Positions 1 to 5,146 of a stretch of 5,184 nt of DNA are shown one piece after another. The stretch spans positions 1 to 5,184 of the forward strand of contig JAQUAE010000166.1 in the NCBI GenBank assembly GCA_028687395.1, written 5' to 3'. The stretch's first letter is position 1. Each line of letters opens with the position of its first letter. The translations under genes and the position numbers were made by a program. The notes below the pieces were generated by a model. The model was not told the DNA's origin. It was given only the letters and a program-made list of their open reading frames with translations, and ran no database searches. The stretch is from Anaerolineales bacterium (GTDB lineage: Bacteria; Chloroflexota; Anaerolineae; Anaerolineales; UBA4823).

Positions 1-182
1 CTCTCTTCCCGGCGCGCAGCGGGGCACGCGCCGCCCTGCGCATGCGCTTCACTGCCCCCGCCGAACCAGGAGCGTATCGCAGCGCCTGGCAGGCCCTCGA
101 CCCGCAGGGCAAGCTGTTTGGCGACCTCTTTTTCATCGAGTTCGAGGTCGTCGCCGCGACCGGTCCAATCCCAACGGAATAA
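1..182 (+). CDS. 3' end of a gene with a C-terminal NBR1-type Ig-like domain (5' partial)
   Basis: An open frame enters from the left edge (first full codon at base 3) and ends at TAA 180-182, giving about 59 residues. The visible part reads MRFTAPAEPGAYRSAWQALD, then PQGKLFGDLFFIEFEVV and a short polar tail ending PIPTE. The pattern 'F.AP..PG.Y...W.....G..FG..FF...V' is the last strands of the NBR1 central Ig-like fold (Ig_NBR1 type), which is frequent in secreted or surface-anchored proteins of Chloroflexota. Its usual bacterial role is an extracellular beta-sandwich module, not an enzyme. The rest of the protein, including any signal peptide or partner domains, lies outside the window. It converges with lspA across an 85-base gap. 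The domain assignment is from recognition of the pattern. The exact product cannot be named. Confidence 0.72.
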   Translation, partial: LFPARSGARAALRMRFTAPAEPGAYRSAWQALDPQGKLFGDLFFIEFEVVAATGPIPTE

Positions 183-222
183 CCCGCCCGCACCACGATC
201 GGCGACGGTTTGCGATAAACGA

Positions 223-237
223 AGGTGAATGACACCT
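223..237 (-). terminator. Weak hairpin between convergent genes, possible lspA terminator
   Basis: On the minus strand AGGTG, loop TCATT, CACCT forms a 5-bp stem about 30 bases past the lspA stop codon, followed by the only mildly T-rich TCGTTTAT. The stem is short and the tail is broken, so this is a weak candidate. Nothing better is visible in the 183-267 gap for either convergent gene. Confidence 0.25.
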
Positions 238-267
238 CCGCGATGGGCGTGCGCACTCCGCCCCGCT

Positions 268-786
268 TCAACGGGCGGCATTGCGCGAGGCAAGCTTGCG
301 CCACTCCTCCGCCAGGATGCCCAGCAGCAACACCAGCACACCAGCCCAGTTGCTCACATCGGCCAGGTTGAACACGTTGTAACTGAAGATGGACAGGAAA
401 TCCGTCACATGCCCCAGCAGCAGGCGGTCGATCAGGTTGCCGCTCACACCTCCCATCAGCAAGGCCAGCGCCAATCGCAGCGACCAGTCGTGGGCGGGCA
501 GGCGCGAAAAAAAATACAGGATTGCGCCGACCGCCGCCAGCCCCACGAGGATAAGCAGGGTGTTGCTATCCTCCAGGAAACCGAAAGAAGCGCCTGTGTT
601 CTTCCAATGGACAATTCGGGCGTATGGTTCCATCCAGGTGAAGGGCGTCCAGGTTTGCTCCAGCTCCAACGTGGCGCGCACCAGGGCTTTCGTCGCCTGG
701 TCGAGCAACACGACCGGCGCGGCCACCTTGAGCAGGAAGACGTAGGCATCGCGCCGGTTCGTCGTGGGGAGAGATTGGTCGGTCAC
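268..786 (-). CDS. lspA: Lipoprotein signal peptidase (signal peptidase II)
   Basis: 172 residues, the normal size for LspA, an inner-membrane aspartic protease that removes the signal peptide from diacylglyceryl-modified prolipoproteins just before the lipidated Cys. Family motifs are all present in order: LDQATK (Asp29, first transmembrane region), NTGASFG (63-69), GGVSGNLIDR (112-121), VTDF (127-130) and FNLADV (139-144). By family knowledge Asp120 and Asp143 are the catalytic pair, with Asn117, Asn140 and Ala142 as conserved supports. Four hydrophobic segments are seen near 15-36, 76-93, 103-124 and 146-159. The start is GTG (784-786), with an AGGA-like ribosome site overlapping the stop codon of the upstream TPR gene. 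The 12-base gap implies co-transcription and perhaps translational coupling. It appears intact. The N-terminal polar stretch (residues 1-13) is unremarkable. Confidence 0.96.
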   Translation of the reverse strand: MTDQSLPTTNRRDAYVFLLKVAAPVVLLDQATKALVRATLELEQTWTPFTWMEPYARIVHWKNTGASFGFLEDSNTLLILVGLAAVGAILYFFSRLPAHDWSLRLALALLMGGVSGNLIDRLLLGHVTDFLSIFSYNVFNLADVSNWAGVLVLLLGILAEEWRKLASRNAAR

Positions 787-798
787 CCTGCGGGCTTC

Positions 799-1770
799 CT
801 AAGGCGTGACGCCCAGGGACTTCAGCCACTCGGTGGCCTGGGCGCGCAGCTCTTCGTCCTGGGTAAGCTCGAGCACCTTGCGGAAGTCAGCGATGGCGGA
901 ATCCTTTTGGTTCTGCTGAGCATAGGCCATGCCACGGAAGAAGTAGGCCGCGGGATTTTCGGGTTGCAGCTCGATGGCCTTATTGAAGTTCGCCAGGGCG
1001 TTATCCATATCACCCTTCTGCGCGTAAGCCAGGGCGCGATTGAAGTACCCCATTGGTTCACCGGGTGCCAGCTCTATCGATTTATTCAAATCCTCGATTG
1101 CCTTGTCGATCTCACCTTTGTCGAGATACGCCATGCCCCTGTTCAAGTAAGCCATGGCATCGTCAGGAATCAACTCGAGAAACTTGGTGAAATCCGCCAG
1201 AGCGTTGTCGTAATCGCCCTTTTGCGCATAAGCGATGCCGCGGTTGTTGTAGGCCTTGGCATACTCCGGTTGCAAGGTGATTGCCTGGGTGAAGTCGGCA
1301 ATTGCAAGTTCAGCCTCGCCTTTTTCCGTGTAAGCGCCCCCACGGCCGTTCAAAGCCAATATATTAGCAGGATCAAGGGTGAGCGCCTGATTGTAATCGG
1401 CTATAGCCGCATCCAGGTCGCCTCGGCGAGCTTTAACCAGGCCGCGATAATAATAAAGATCGACGCTGTTCGGATCGAGGCTGATCGCTTCGTCGAGGGT
1501 ACGGATGGCGCCCTCGAGATCGCCTTGATCAGCCAGGTCAAGAGCGCGGTTGATGGCGTCCTGAACTGGGTCGCTGGTGGGCGGGACAGGCGTGGGGGAT
1601 ACTGCCGGCGTCTCGCTGGCTACTGGCGCGCTTGTTTCGACAGGAGGGGCAGTTGGCGCTTCGGTGGTCGCCGGTGGGGATTGGGGGGAACAGGCTGCAC
1701 CGGCCAGCGCCAGGATGAGGGTCAGGCTGGCAAGCAGCAGCAGGCGTGTTGGTATATAAAGTGTCGGCAT
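799..1770 (-). CDS. TPR-repeat lipoprotein, cell-surface or periplasm-facing
   Basis: 323 residues. A basic and hydrophobic N-terminus (residues 1-26) ends at LAGAAC, so Cys27 is the probable lipidation site. The lipobox is slightly atypical because Gly, not Leu, sits at -3. Residues 28-66 form a Thr/Pro/Ala-rich linker. Seven 34-residue tetratricopeptide repeats follow in perfect register: about 68-101, 102-135, 136-169, 170-203, 204-237, 238-271 and 272-305, with an 18-residue capping helix to the end. Typical TPR positions (G/A-Y near 8-11, 'A...F..A..L.P' at the end) are visible in each. TPRs form a superhelical protein-binding scaffold. The partner is unknown. ATG (1768-1770) has GGAG nine bases upstream, which supports this start. 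It is first in a two-gene unit with lspA, whose product would process this very precursor. No enzymatic domain is seen. Confidence 0.9.
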   Translation of the reverse strand: MPTLYIPTRLLLLASLTLILALAGAACSPQSPPATTEAPTAPPVETSAPVASETPAVSPTPVPPTSDPVQDAINRALDLADQGDLEGAIRTLDEAISLDPNSVDLYYYRGLVKARRGDLDAAIADYNQALTLDPANILALNGRGGAYTEKGEAELAIADFTQAITLQPEYAKAYNNRGIAYAQKGDYDNALADFTKFLELIPDDAMAYLNRGMAYLDKGEIDKAIEDLNKSIELAPGEPMGYFNRALAYAQKGDMDNALANFNKAIELQPENPAAYFFRGMAYAQQNQKDSAIADFRKVLELTQDEELRAQATEWLKSLGVTP

Positions 1771-1827
1771 TTCATTCTGCTCCGTTTCTGGTTAAGTCTG
1801 CGACGCTAAGAAAAACGTCAGCCCCCA

Positions 1828-1833
1828 ATTATA
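1828..1833 (-). promoter_or_regulatory. Predicted -10 box for the TPR lipoprotein-lspA operon
   Basis: The minus strand reads TATAAT, a perfect sigma-70-type -10 hexamer, giving a transcript start near 1821 and a leader of about 50 bases before ATG 1770. The hexamer 17 bases upstream (ACCGTG) is not a good -35 box. TTACCG at a 19-base spacing matches only 3 of 6. The site lies just downstream of the terminator that ends the previous gene, where a new promoter is needed. Confidence 0.45.
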
Positions 1834-1865
1834 ACGCCACTTTCCCCGGGCACGGTAAGGGCTGG

Positions 1866-1904
1866 CTTAAGAAATCAAAAGTCCCACCTTTGCGGGTGGG
1901 ACTT
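1866..1904 (-). terminator. Intrinsic terminator after the secreted-protein gene
   Basis: A perfect 10-bp stem, AAGTCCCACC (1879-1888) pairing with GGTGGGACTT (1895-1904), encloses a 6-base loop. On the minus strand the stem runs into ACTTTTGATTTCTT, a U-rich tail, so it terminates transcripts leaving the gene that stops at 1961. On the plus strand the following bases (CTGTTT) are much less T-rich, so activity in that direction would be weaker. Confidence 0.82.
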
Positions 1905-1960
1905 CTGTTTGCAACGTGAGATGGGTCAGGTCAACCCACCTTCAGGCTATATGCCACTCT

Positions 1961-2506
1961 TTACGGGATAACGGGCGGGCAGTAGTCAAAGACGAGGGGG
2001 TAAACCATGCTGTCGTTCCAGCAGCGGCCCGGTTGAACGTCGTACATGAATCTGAAGCGCTTGAGGGCGGCGAGCGACCCGTACCAAGGATCATTCTCAG
2101 GCACGTGCTGCCCATAGGTGCCGATGGAGAAGAAGTTCGGCTTCTCCATGGAGGGCTCACCCCAGTACTTGGGCGTCCACCACTGCTTCATGGACTCGCA
2201 GGGGGTGAAGTTCAGGCGCAGGTTGGCGTTCAGGTTCATGCTGGCCCACGCGGTGGTCACGCTGCACGCGGTGACCTCGGCCGAGTAGCGACGGCGCACG
2301 ATATCGAAGATGCTCAGGTAGTAGGTGTCGCTGTTGCCCTGAGGGGTGGCGGTGAGGAAGTATTGCTGCACGCCGCGGTACTTAAGGCGAATGTAGACGT
2401 TATCGCCGGTGAAGTTCCAGACCGCGAGGGTCGCCGGCCACGGATTCACGGCTGACAGCACGAAGGCCGCCAACAGAATCGCGAAGATGATGAGTTTCTT
2501 GTTCAC
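1961..2506 (-). CDS. Secreted Trp/Tyr-rich protein with four cysteines, unknown function
   Basis: 181 residues. MNKKL followed by IIFAILLAAFVLSA is a clear Sec signal peptide, with cleavage likely near Ala19 or after PWPA (Ala25). No Cys follows it, so it should be released or non-lipid-anchored. The mature part opens with ATLAVWNFTGDNVYIRLKY, a beta-rich pattern like small secreted Chloroflexota proteins in which a 'N.TG..V.I.L' strand pair is followed by an aromatic 'Y.L....G...Y' stretch and a 'Y...V.AC' motif. That likeness is from memory and is not a firm family call. Four cysteines (81, 103, 162, 176) could form two disulfides. The middle (106-126) is rich in Trp, Tyr, Pro and Phe. The start is GTG (2504-2506), with a strong GGAGG ribosome site six bases upstream. 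It is transcribed alone, between a strong predicted promoter (2657-2685) and the terminator at 1866-1904. No catalytic motif is seen. Confidence 0.82.
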   Translation of the reverse strand: MNKKLIIFAILLAAFVLSAVNPWPATLAVWNFTGDNVYIRLKYRGVQQYFLTATPQGNSDTYYLSIFDIVRRRYSAEVTACSVTTAWASMNLNANLRLNFTPCESMKQWWTPKYWGEPSMEKPNFFSIGTYGQHVPENDPWYGSLAALKRFRFMYDVQPGRCWNDSMVYPLVFDYCPPVIP

Positions 2507-2511
2507 AGTTA

Positions 2512-2516
2512 ACCTC
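2512..2516 (-). promoter_or_regulatory. Strong ribosome binding site for the secreted-protein gene
   Basis: The minus strand reads TGGAGGTTAACT directly before GTG 2504-2506. The GGAGG core six bases from the codon fixes the GTG as the start. No competing in-frame ATG precedes the signal peptide. Confidence 0.75.
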
Positions 2517-2628
2517 CAGAAATTTTTGTACGTTCGTGTGTTTTACACGTCTTGCAAGTGTCTTGCTTGCTATTACGCTTCTCTTTAATCTTCGATAGGT
2601 AGCGCCTCCTTTACGAGATATCTTCCTA

Positions 2629-2718
2629 AGGAAAGATTAATGTTGGATTAGCTTGGATTATAACTTAACTGGATATGAGAGTCAAGGGGTTTTCCCTAAT
2701 CCAATATTAATGTTTCCT
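2629..2718. repeat. 23-bp inverted repeat pair (21 of 23 matching) enclosing a promoter
   Basis: The left arm is 2629-2651 and the right arm is 2696-2718, separated by 44 bases. Read outward to inward, both arms begin AGGAAA, differ at the next base (G or C), continue ATTAAT, differ again (G or A), and finish TTGGATTAG, so 21 of 23 positions match. The intervening 44 bases hold both hexamers of a near-consensus promoter. A further direct copy of TTGGATTA (2653-2660) sits next to the left arm copy (2643-2650), one helical turn away. No flanking target-site duplication is apparent. The arms could be recombination sites of an invertible promoter, ends of a tiny mobile element or operator half-sites. 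The repeat itself is directly visible. Its role is inference. Confidence 0.85.
2657..2685 (-). promoter_or_regulatory. Near-consensus sigma-70-type promoter driving the secreted-protein gene
   Basis: On the minus strand the -35 box TTGACT (2680-2685, 5 of 6 to consensus), a spacer of exactly 17 bases and the -10 box TATAAT (2657-2662, 6 of 6) form the best promoter match in the window. The predicted start is near 2650, leaving a leader of about 144 bases before GTG 2506. The TTGGATTA copy at 2653-2660 overlaps the -10 box, and another (2643-2650) covers the start site, so a bound protein there could block transcription. Confidence 0.75.
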
Positions 2719-2726
2719 GGGGCCCC

Positions 2727-2752
2727 AAAAAAGCCCGTTTTTACCCGCTTTT
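2727..2752 (-). terminator. Weak candidate terminator after adenosylhomocysteinase
   Basis: About 40 bases past the ahcY stop codon, the minus strand has AAAAGC, a 12-base loop and GCTTTTTT. This is a 6-bp stem running into a T tract, nested within an outer CCTGG/CCAGG pairing (2716-2720 with 2753-2757). The stem is short and AT-rich, so efficiency is doubtful and some read-through towards the promoter element is possible. Confidence 0.4.
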
Positions 2753-2790
2753 CCAGGCCGGAGAGCAACCTTAAAGAAATCCCGCAAGCG

Positions 2791-4053
2791 CTACGTGCCC
2801 TCTTCCCAGGAATGGAGGTAGTCCACCTGCTGCGGGGTAAGCGTATCGATAGCCACACCCATGCCTTCCAGCTTGAGGCGGGCAATGGCGAGATCGATCT
2901 CCTCCGGCACGCGATGCACCCGCTTCTCCAACGACCCGGCGTTGACCTGCATGTACTCGGCGCACAACGCCTGGTTGGCGAAGGACATGTCCATCACGCT
3001 GGCCGGGTGCCCTTCGGCGGCAGCCAGGTTCACCAGGCGGCCCTCGCAGAGCAGGTTAATGCGCCGCCCATCGGGAAGGAGGTACTGGTCGACGAAGGGG
3101 CGCACCAGGCGCTTTTCCACCGCCATCTCCTCCAGGGCAGGGATGTTGATCTCCACGTTGAAGTGTCCCGAGTTGGCCACGATGGCGCCATCCTTCATCA
3201 ACTCAAAGTGATGGCGATCCAGGACATTGATATCCCCGGTGACGGTGACGAACACGTCGGCGATAGAGGCGGCCTCATCCATGGGCATCACCCGGTAACC
3301 GTCCATCACTGCCTCGAGGGCCGGGAGGGGATCGACTTCGGTGACGACCACGTTGGCGCCCATGCCGCGGGCGCGCATCGCCAGCCCGCGCCCGCACCAG
3401 CCATACCCCGCCACGACGAACACTTTGCCAGCCAGCAGCACGTTCGTCGCCCGGACGATGCCGTCGATGGTCGATTGCCCGGTGCCATAGCGGTTATCGA
3501 AGAGGTGCTTGGTCATGGCGTCGTTGACCGCGATCACCGGAAAGGCCAGCGCCCCATCCGCTGCCATGGCCCGCAAGCGAATCACCCCGGTGGTGGTCTC
3601 CTCGGTGCCGCCCAGCATGTTCGTCAGCAGCTCGCGGCGGCTCTTGTGCATCGTGCTCACCAGGTCGGCGCCGTCATCCATGGTGATGTGCGGCCGGTGG
3701 GCCAGGGCGGCGTCGATGTGCTTATAGTAAGTGACATTGTCTTCACCTTTAATGGCGAAGACTGGAATCTCGAAGTGGGTGACCAGCGCGGCAGCCACGT
3801 CGTCTTGCGTGGAGAGCGGGTTGGAGGCGGTCAGCACCACGTCGGCGCCGCCGGCGTGCAACGTATCCACCAGGTTTGCCGTCTCGGTGGTCACGTGCAA
3901 GCAGGCGGAGATGCGCACCCCTTGCAAGGGGCGCTCCCTGGCGAAGCGCTCGCGAATGCTGCGCAGCACCGGCATTTCGCGCGCCGCCCAATCGATGCGC
4001 CGCCGCCCGCCTTCGGCCAGTTTTTCGTCTTTGACGTCGTAATAGGTCATCAT
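2791..4053 (-). CDS. ahcY: Adenosylhomocysteinase (S-adenosyl-L-homocysteine hydrolase)
   Basis: 420 residues. This cytosolic NAD-dependent enzyme reversibly splits S-adenosylhomocysteine into homocysteine and adenosine, relieving product inhibition of methyltransferases. Visible signatures are CLHVTTETANL (51-61, catalytic His53), NPLSTQDDVAAAL (78-90), DDGADL (126-131), GGTEETTTG (148-156), NDAMTKHLFDNRYG (177-190, Lys182 and Asp186), the NAD loop GYGWCGRG (216-223) with Glu239 at the end of the second Rossmann strand, SGHFNVEI (295-302, His297) and EGHPASVM (347-354, His349). All expected catalytic residues align with the human enzyme at an offset of about four. It is the short form: it lacks the extra segment of the ~470-residue bacterial type and ends SWEEGT instead of the KPDHYRY-like tail. 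Two consecutive ATGs start the frame. GGAG lies four bases before the first and seven before the second (4048-4050), so the second may be used. It follows the kinase gene by 82 bases. Confidence 0.97.
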   Translation of the reverse strand: MMTYYDVKDEKLAEGGRRRIDWAAREMPVLRSIRERFARERPLQGVRISACLHVTTETANLVDTLHAGGADVVLTASNPLSTQDDVAAALVTHFEIPVFAIKGEDNVTYYKHIDAALAHRPHITMDDGADLVSTMHKSRRELLTNMLGGTEETTTGVIRLRAMAADGALAFPVIAVNDAMTKHLFDNRYGTGQSTIDGIVRATNVLLAGKVFVVAGYGWCGRGLAMRARGMGANVVVTEVDPLPALEAVMDGYRVMPMDEAASIADVFVTVTGDINVLDRHHFELMKDGAIVANSGHFNVEINIPALEEMAVEKRLVRPFVDQYLLPDGRRINLLCEGRLVNLAAAEGHPASVMDMSFANQALCAEYMQVNAGSLEKRVHRVPEEIDLAIARLKLEGMGVAIDTLTPQQVDYLHSWEEGT

Positions 4054-4135
4054 TAAACTCCATAAGGGGCCAGGATATCAGCCCAGCTCGCCTGGCGCAG
4101 CGTCCCTCAGCGCTGGCCGGCGAACTGGCTGGCAA
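4054..4135 (-). other. Structured intercistronic leader before ahcY
   Basis: The 82-base gap between the kinase stop codon and ahcY can fold. CAGCG (4098-4102) pairs with CGCTG (4111-4115), and an outer CAGC(C)CAG (4079-4086) pairs with CTGGCTG (4125-4131) with one bulge. No T tract follows the stems, so they do not look like a terminator. The ribosome site TGGAG is outside the fold, near 4058. A riboswitch is possible but unproven. Confidence 0.4.
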
Positions 4136-5098
4136 TTATTCGAACAGCGCTTCCAACCCCGCCGTCGAGGGAAAATGGCGCCGGTAGCGGGCTAAAAACT
4201 CGCTGGGAGTGAATGCGAAGTCCTGCGTGCCGTTTTGCTCCAGGCAATAGGTGGCAGTCAGCGCCCCGACGCGCCCGCAGGTCTCCCAATCCAGGCTGCG
4301 CAGGTAAGCCACCAGGAACCCGCCCCGAAAGGCGTCGCCCACGCCGGTCGGGTCGGCCACCTGGTCAGGTGCCACGCCTGGAATGTGGTGCTCGCCGGCG
4401 CTGCCGTACACGCTCGAGCCTCGCTCGCCACGGGTGACCACCACGAACTGAACTCTCTCCAGAATCTGCGCCAGCGACAGGCCGGTCATCTTCTGGATCA
4501 GGGCAAATTCGTACTCGTTGACGAACAGCGCCAGCGCGCCGTCGATGCCGGCGCACACTTCCGCCGGGTTCATGCGCACTAGCTGCTGGCTGGGGTCGAA
4601 GAGGTACGCCAGGCCCAGCTCATGGCACTCCTGCACGTACTTCACCATCGCTCCCGGATCGTTGGGAGAGATGACCACCAGGTCCGGCTCCCCACTTTCC
4701 AGCTCCTTGAGGGAGAGCCGGGAGGCGTAAGCCATCGCCCCGGGATAAAAGCTGGAGATTTGCGAGTTCGCCCGGTCGGTATTGGCGAAGAAGGAGGCGG
4801 TGAACACGCCTGGGATGGCGCGCACGCCAGAGGTGTCGATTCCCTTGCTCTCCAGCCAGGCGCGGTATTCGTCGAAATCCTCCCCGACCGTGGCCAGCAA
4901 GCGCGATTTCATCCCGAACAGCGACATGGTGTAGGCGATATTGGGCGCCGTGCCGCCGCGCCGGCGCACCATGCTTTCGACCAGGAAGGACAGGCTGATC
5001 GACTCGATGTGCTCCAGCAGGATGTGATCCCGGAAGTAGCCTGGAAAGGTCATTAAATAATCGTAGGCAATCGATCCGGTGAGGAGGATGTTGTGCAT
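4136..5098 (-). CDS. PfkB-family sugar/nucleoside kinase, probable adenosine kinase
   Basis: 320 residues from ATG 5096-5098. This is a ribokinase-fold (PfkB) phosphotransferase, using ATP to phosphorylate a sugar or nucleoside hydroxyl in the cytosol. The N-terminus MHNILLTGSIAYDYLMTFPG is the usual beginning of this subgroup. The Gly-Gly hinge signature is RRGGTAPNIAY (46-56) with GEDFD soon after (72-76), and the C-terminal signature ADPTGVGDAFRGGFL (248-262) contains the catalytic base Asp255 and the anion-hole glycines. The gene directly precedes ahcY on the same strand, so adenosine, a product of the hydrolase, is the likely substrate. That point is inferred from context because the fold alone does not fix specificity. 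An in-frame GTG at 5129-5131 would add 11 residues (MRQAGERSRKR), but those precede the conserved start and the GTG lies in the loop of a hairpin, so ATG 5098 is preferred. Its ribosome site is weak: GGAGAGAGAAG is 10-17 bases away. Confidence 0.9.
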   Translation of the reverse strand: MHNILLTGSIAYDYLMTFPGYFRDHILLEHIESISLSFLVESMVRRRGGTAPNIAYTMSLFGMKSRLLATVGEDFDEYRAWLESKGIDTSGVRAIPGVFTASFFANTDRANSQISSFYPGAMAYASRLSLKELESGEPDLVVISPNDPGAMVKYVQECHELGLAYLFDPSQQLVRMNPAEVCAGIDGALALFVNEYEFALIQKMTGLSLAQILERVQFVVVTRGERGSSVYGSAGEHHIPGVAPDQVADPTGVGDAFRGGFLVAYLRSLDWETCGRVGALTATYCLEQNGTQDFAFTPSEFLARYRRHFPSTAGLEALFE

Positions 5099-5121
5099 GC
5101 GTTTTCTGCTTCTCTCTCCGG

Positions 5122-5146
5122 CCTGCCGCACCCGCTAACCGGCAGG
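5122..5146 (-). other. Hairpin in the leader of the kinase-ahcY operon
   Basis: A perfect 7-bp stem CCTGCCG (5122-5128) with CGGCAGG (5140-5146) encloses an 11-base loop. It lies about 24 bases upstream of ATG 5098, and neither strand shows a following T tract, so it is not an obvious terminator. It could be a leader structure or a remnant of the upstream region cut off by the window edge. Confidence 0.35.

Noticed and set aside
229..1809. Long plus-strand open frame of 526 codons
   Set aside because: It runs antisense to lspA and the TPR lipoprotein gene, both of which have unmistakable family motifs. The frame stays open because of codon bias and has no domain signature.
1922..1938. TGGGT/ACCCA hairpin between the secreted-protein stop and its terminator
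   Set aside because: It is only five base pairs with a 7-base loop and no T tract, and is readily explained by chance beside the much stronger terminator.
1916..2455. Plus-strand open frame of 179 codons
   Set aside because: It is antisense to the secreted protein, which has a signal peptide, a strong ribosome site, a promoter and a terminator. The plus-strand frame has none of these.
2605..2612. AAAGGAGG on the minus strand as evidence of a small leader gene
   Set aside because: No start codon follows within a workable distance, so no coding feature is called. It is reported only as an oddity of the leader.
2719..2726. GGGGCCCC palindrome
   Set aside because: An 8-base perfect palindrome is unremarkable alone, and no function or second copy is visible.
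2653..4056. Long plus-strand open frame of 467 codons
   Set aside because: It is the antisense shadow of adenosylhomocysteinase. Its translation is rich in His, Gly and Val in the way typical of antisense reading of GC-rich genes.
4235..5056. Several plus-strand frames (4235-4582, 4622-5056) antisense to the kinase
   Set aside because: They lack any recognisable motif or ribosome site and overlap the conserved PfkB signatures on the other strand.
5099..5131. Longer kinase start at GTG 5131
   Set aside because: The 11 added residues are basic and polar and precede the conserved family start, and the GTG lies in a hairpin loop with no clear ribosome site. The ATG at 5098 is preferred, though not proven.
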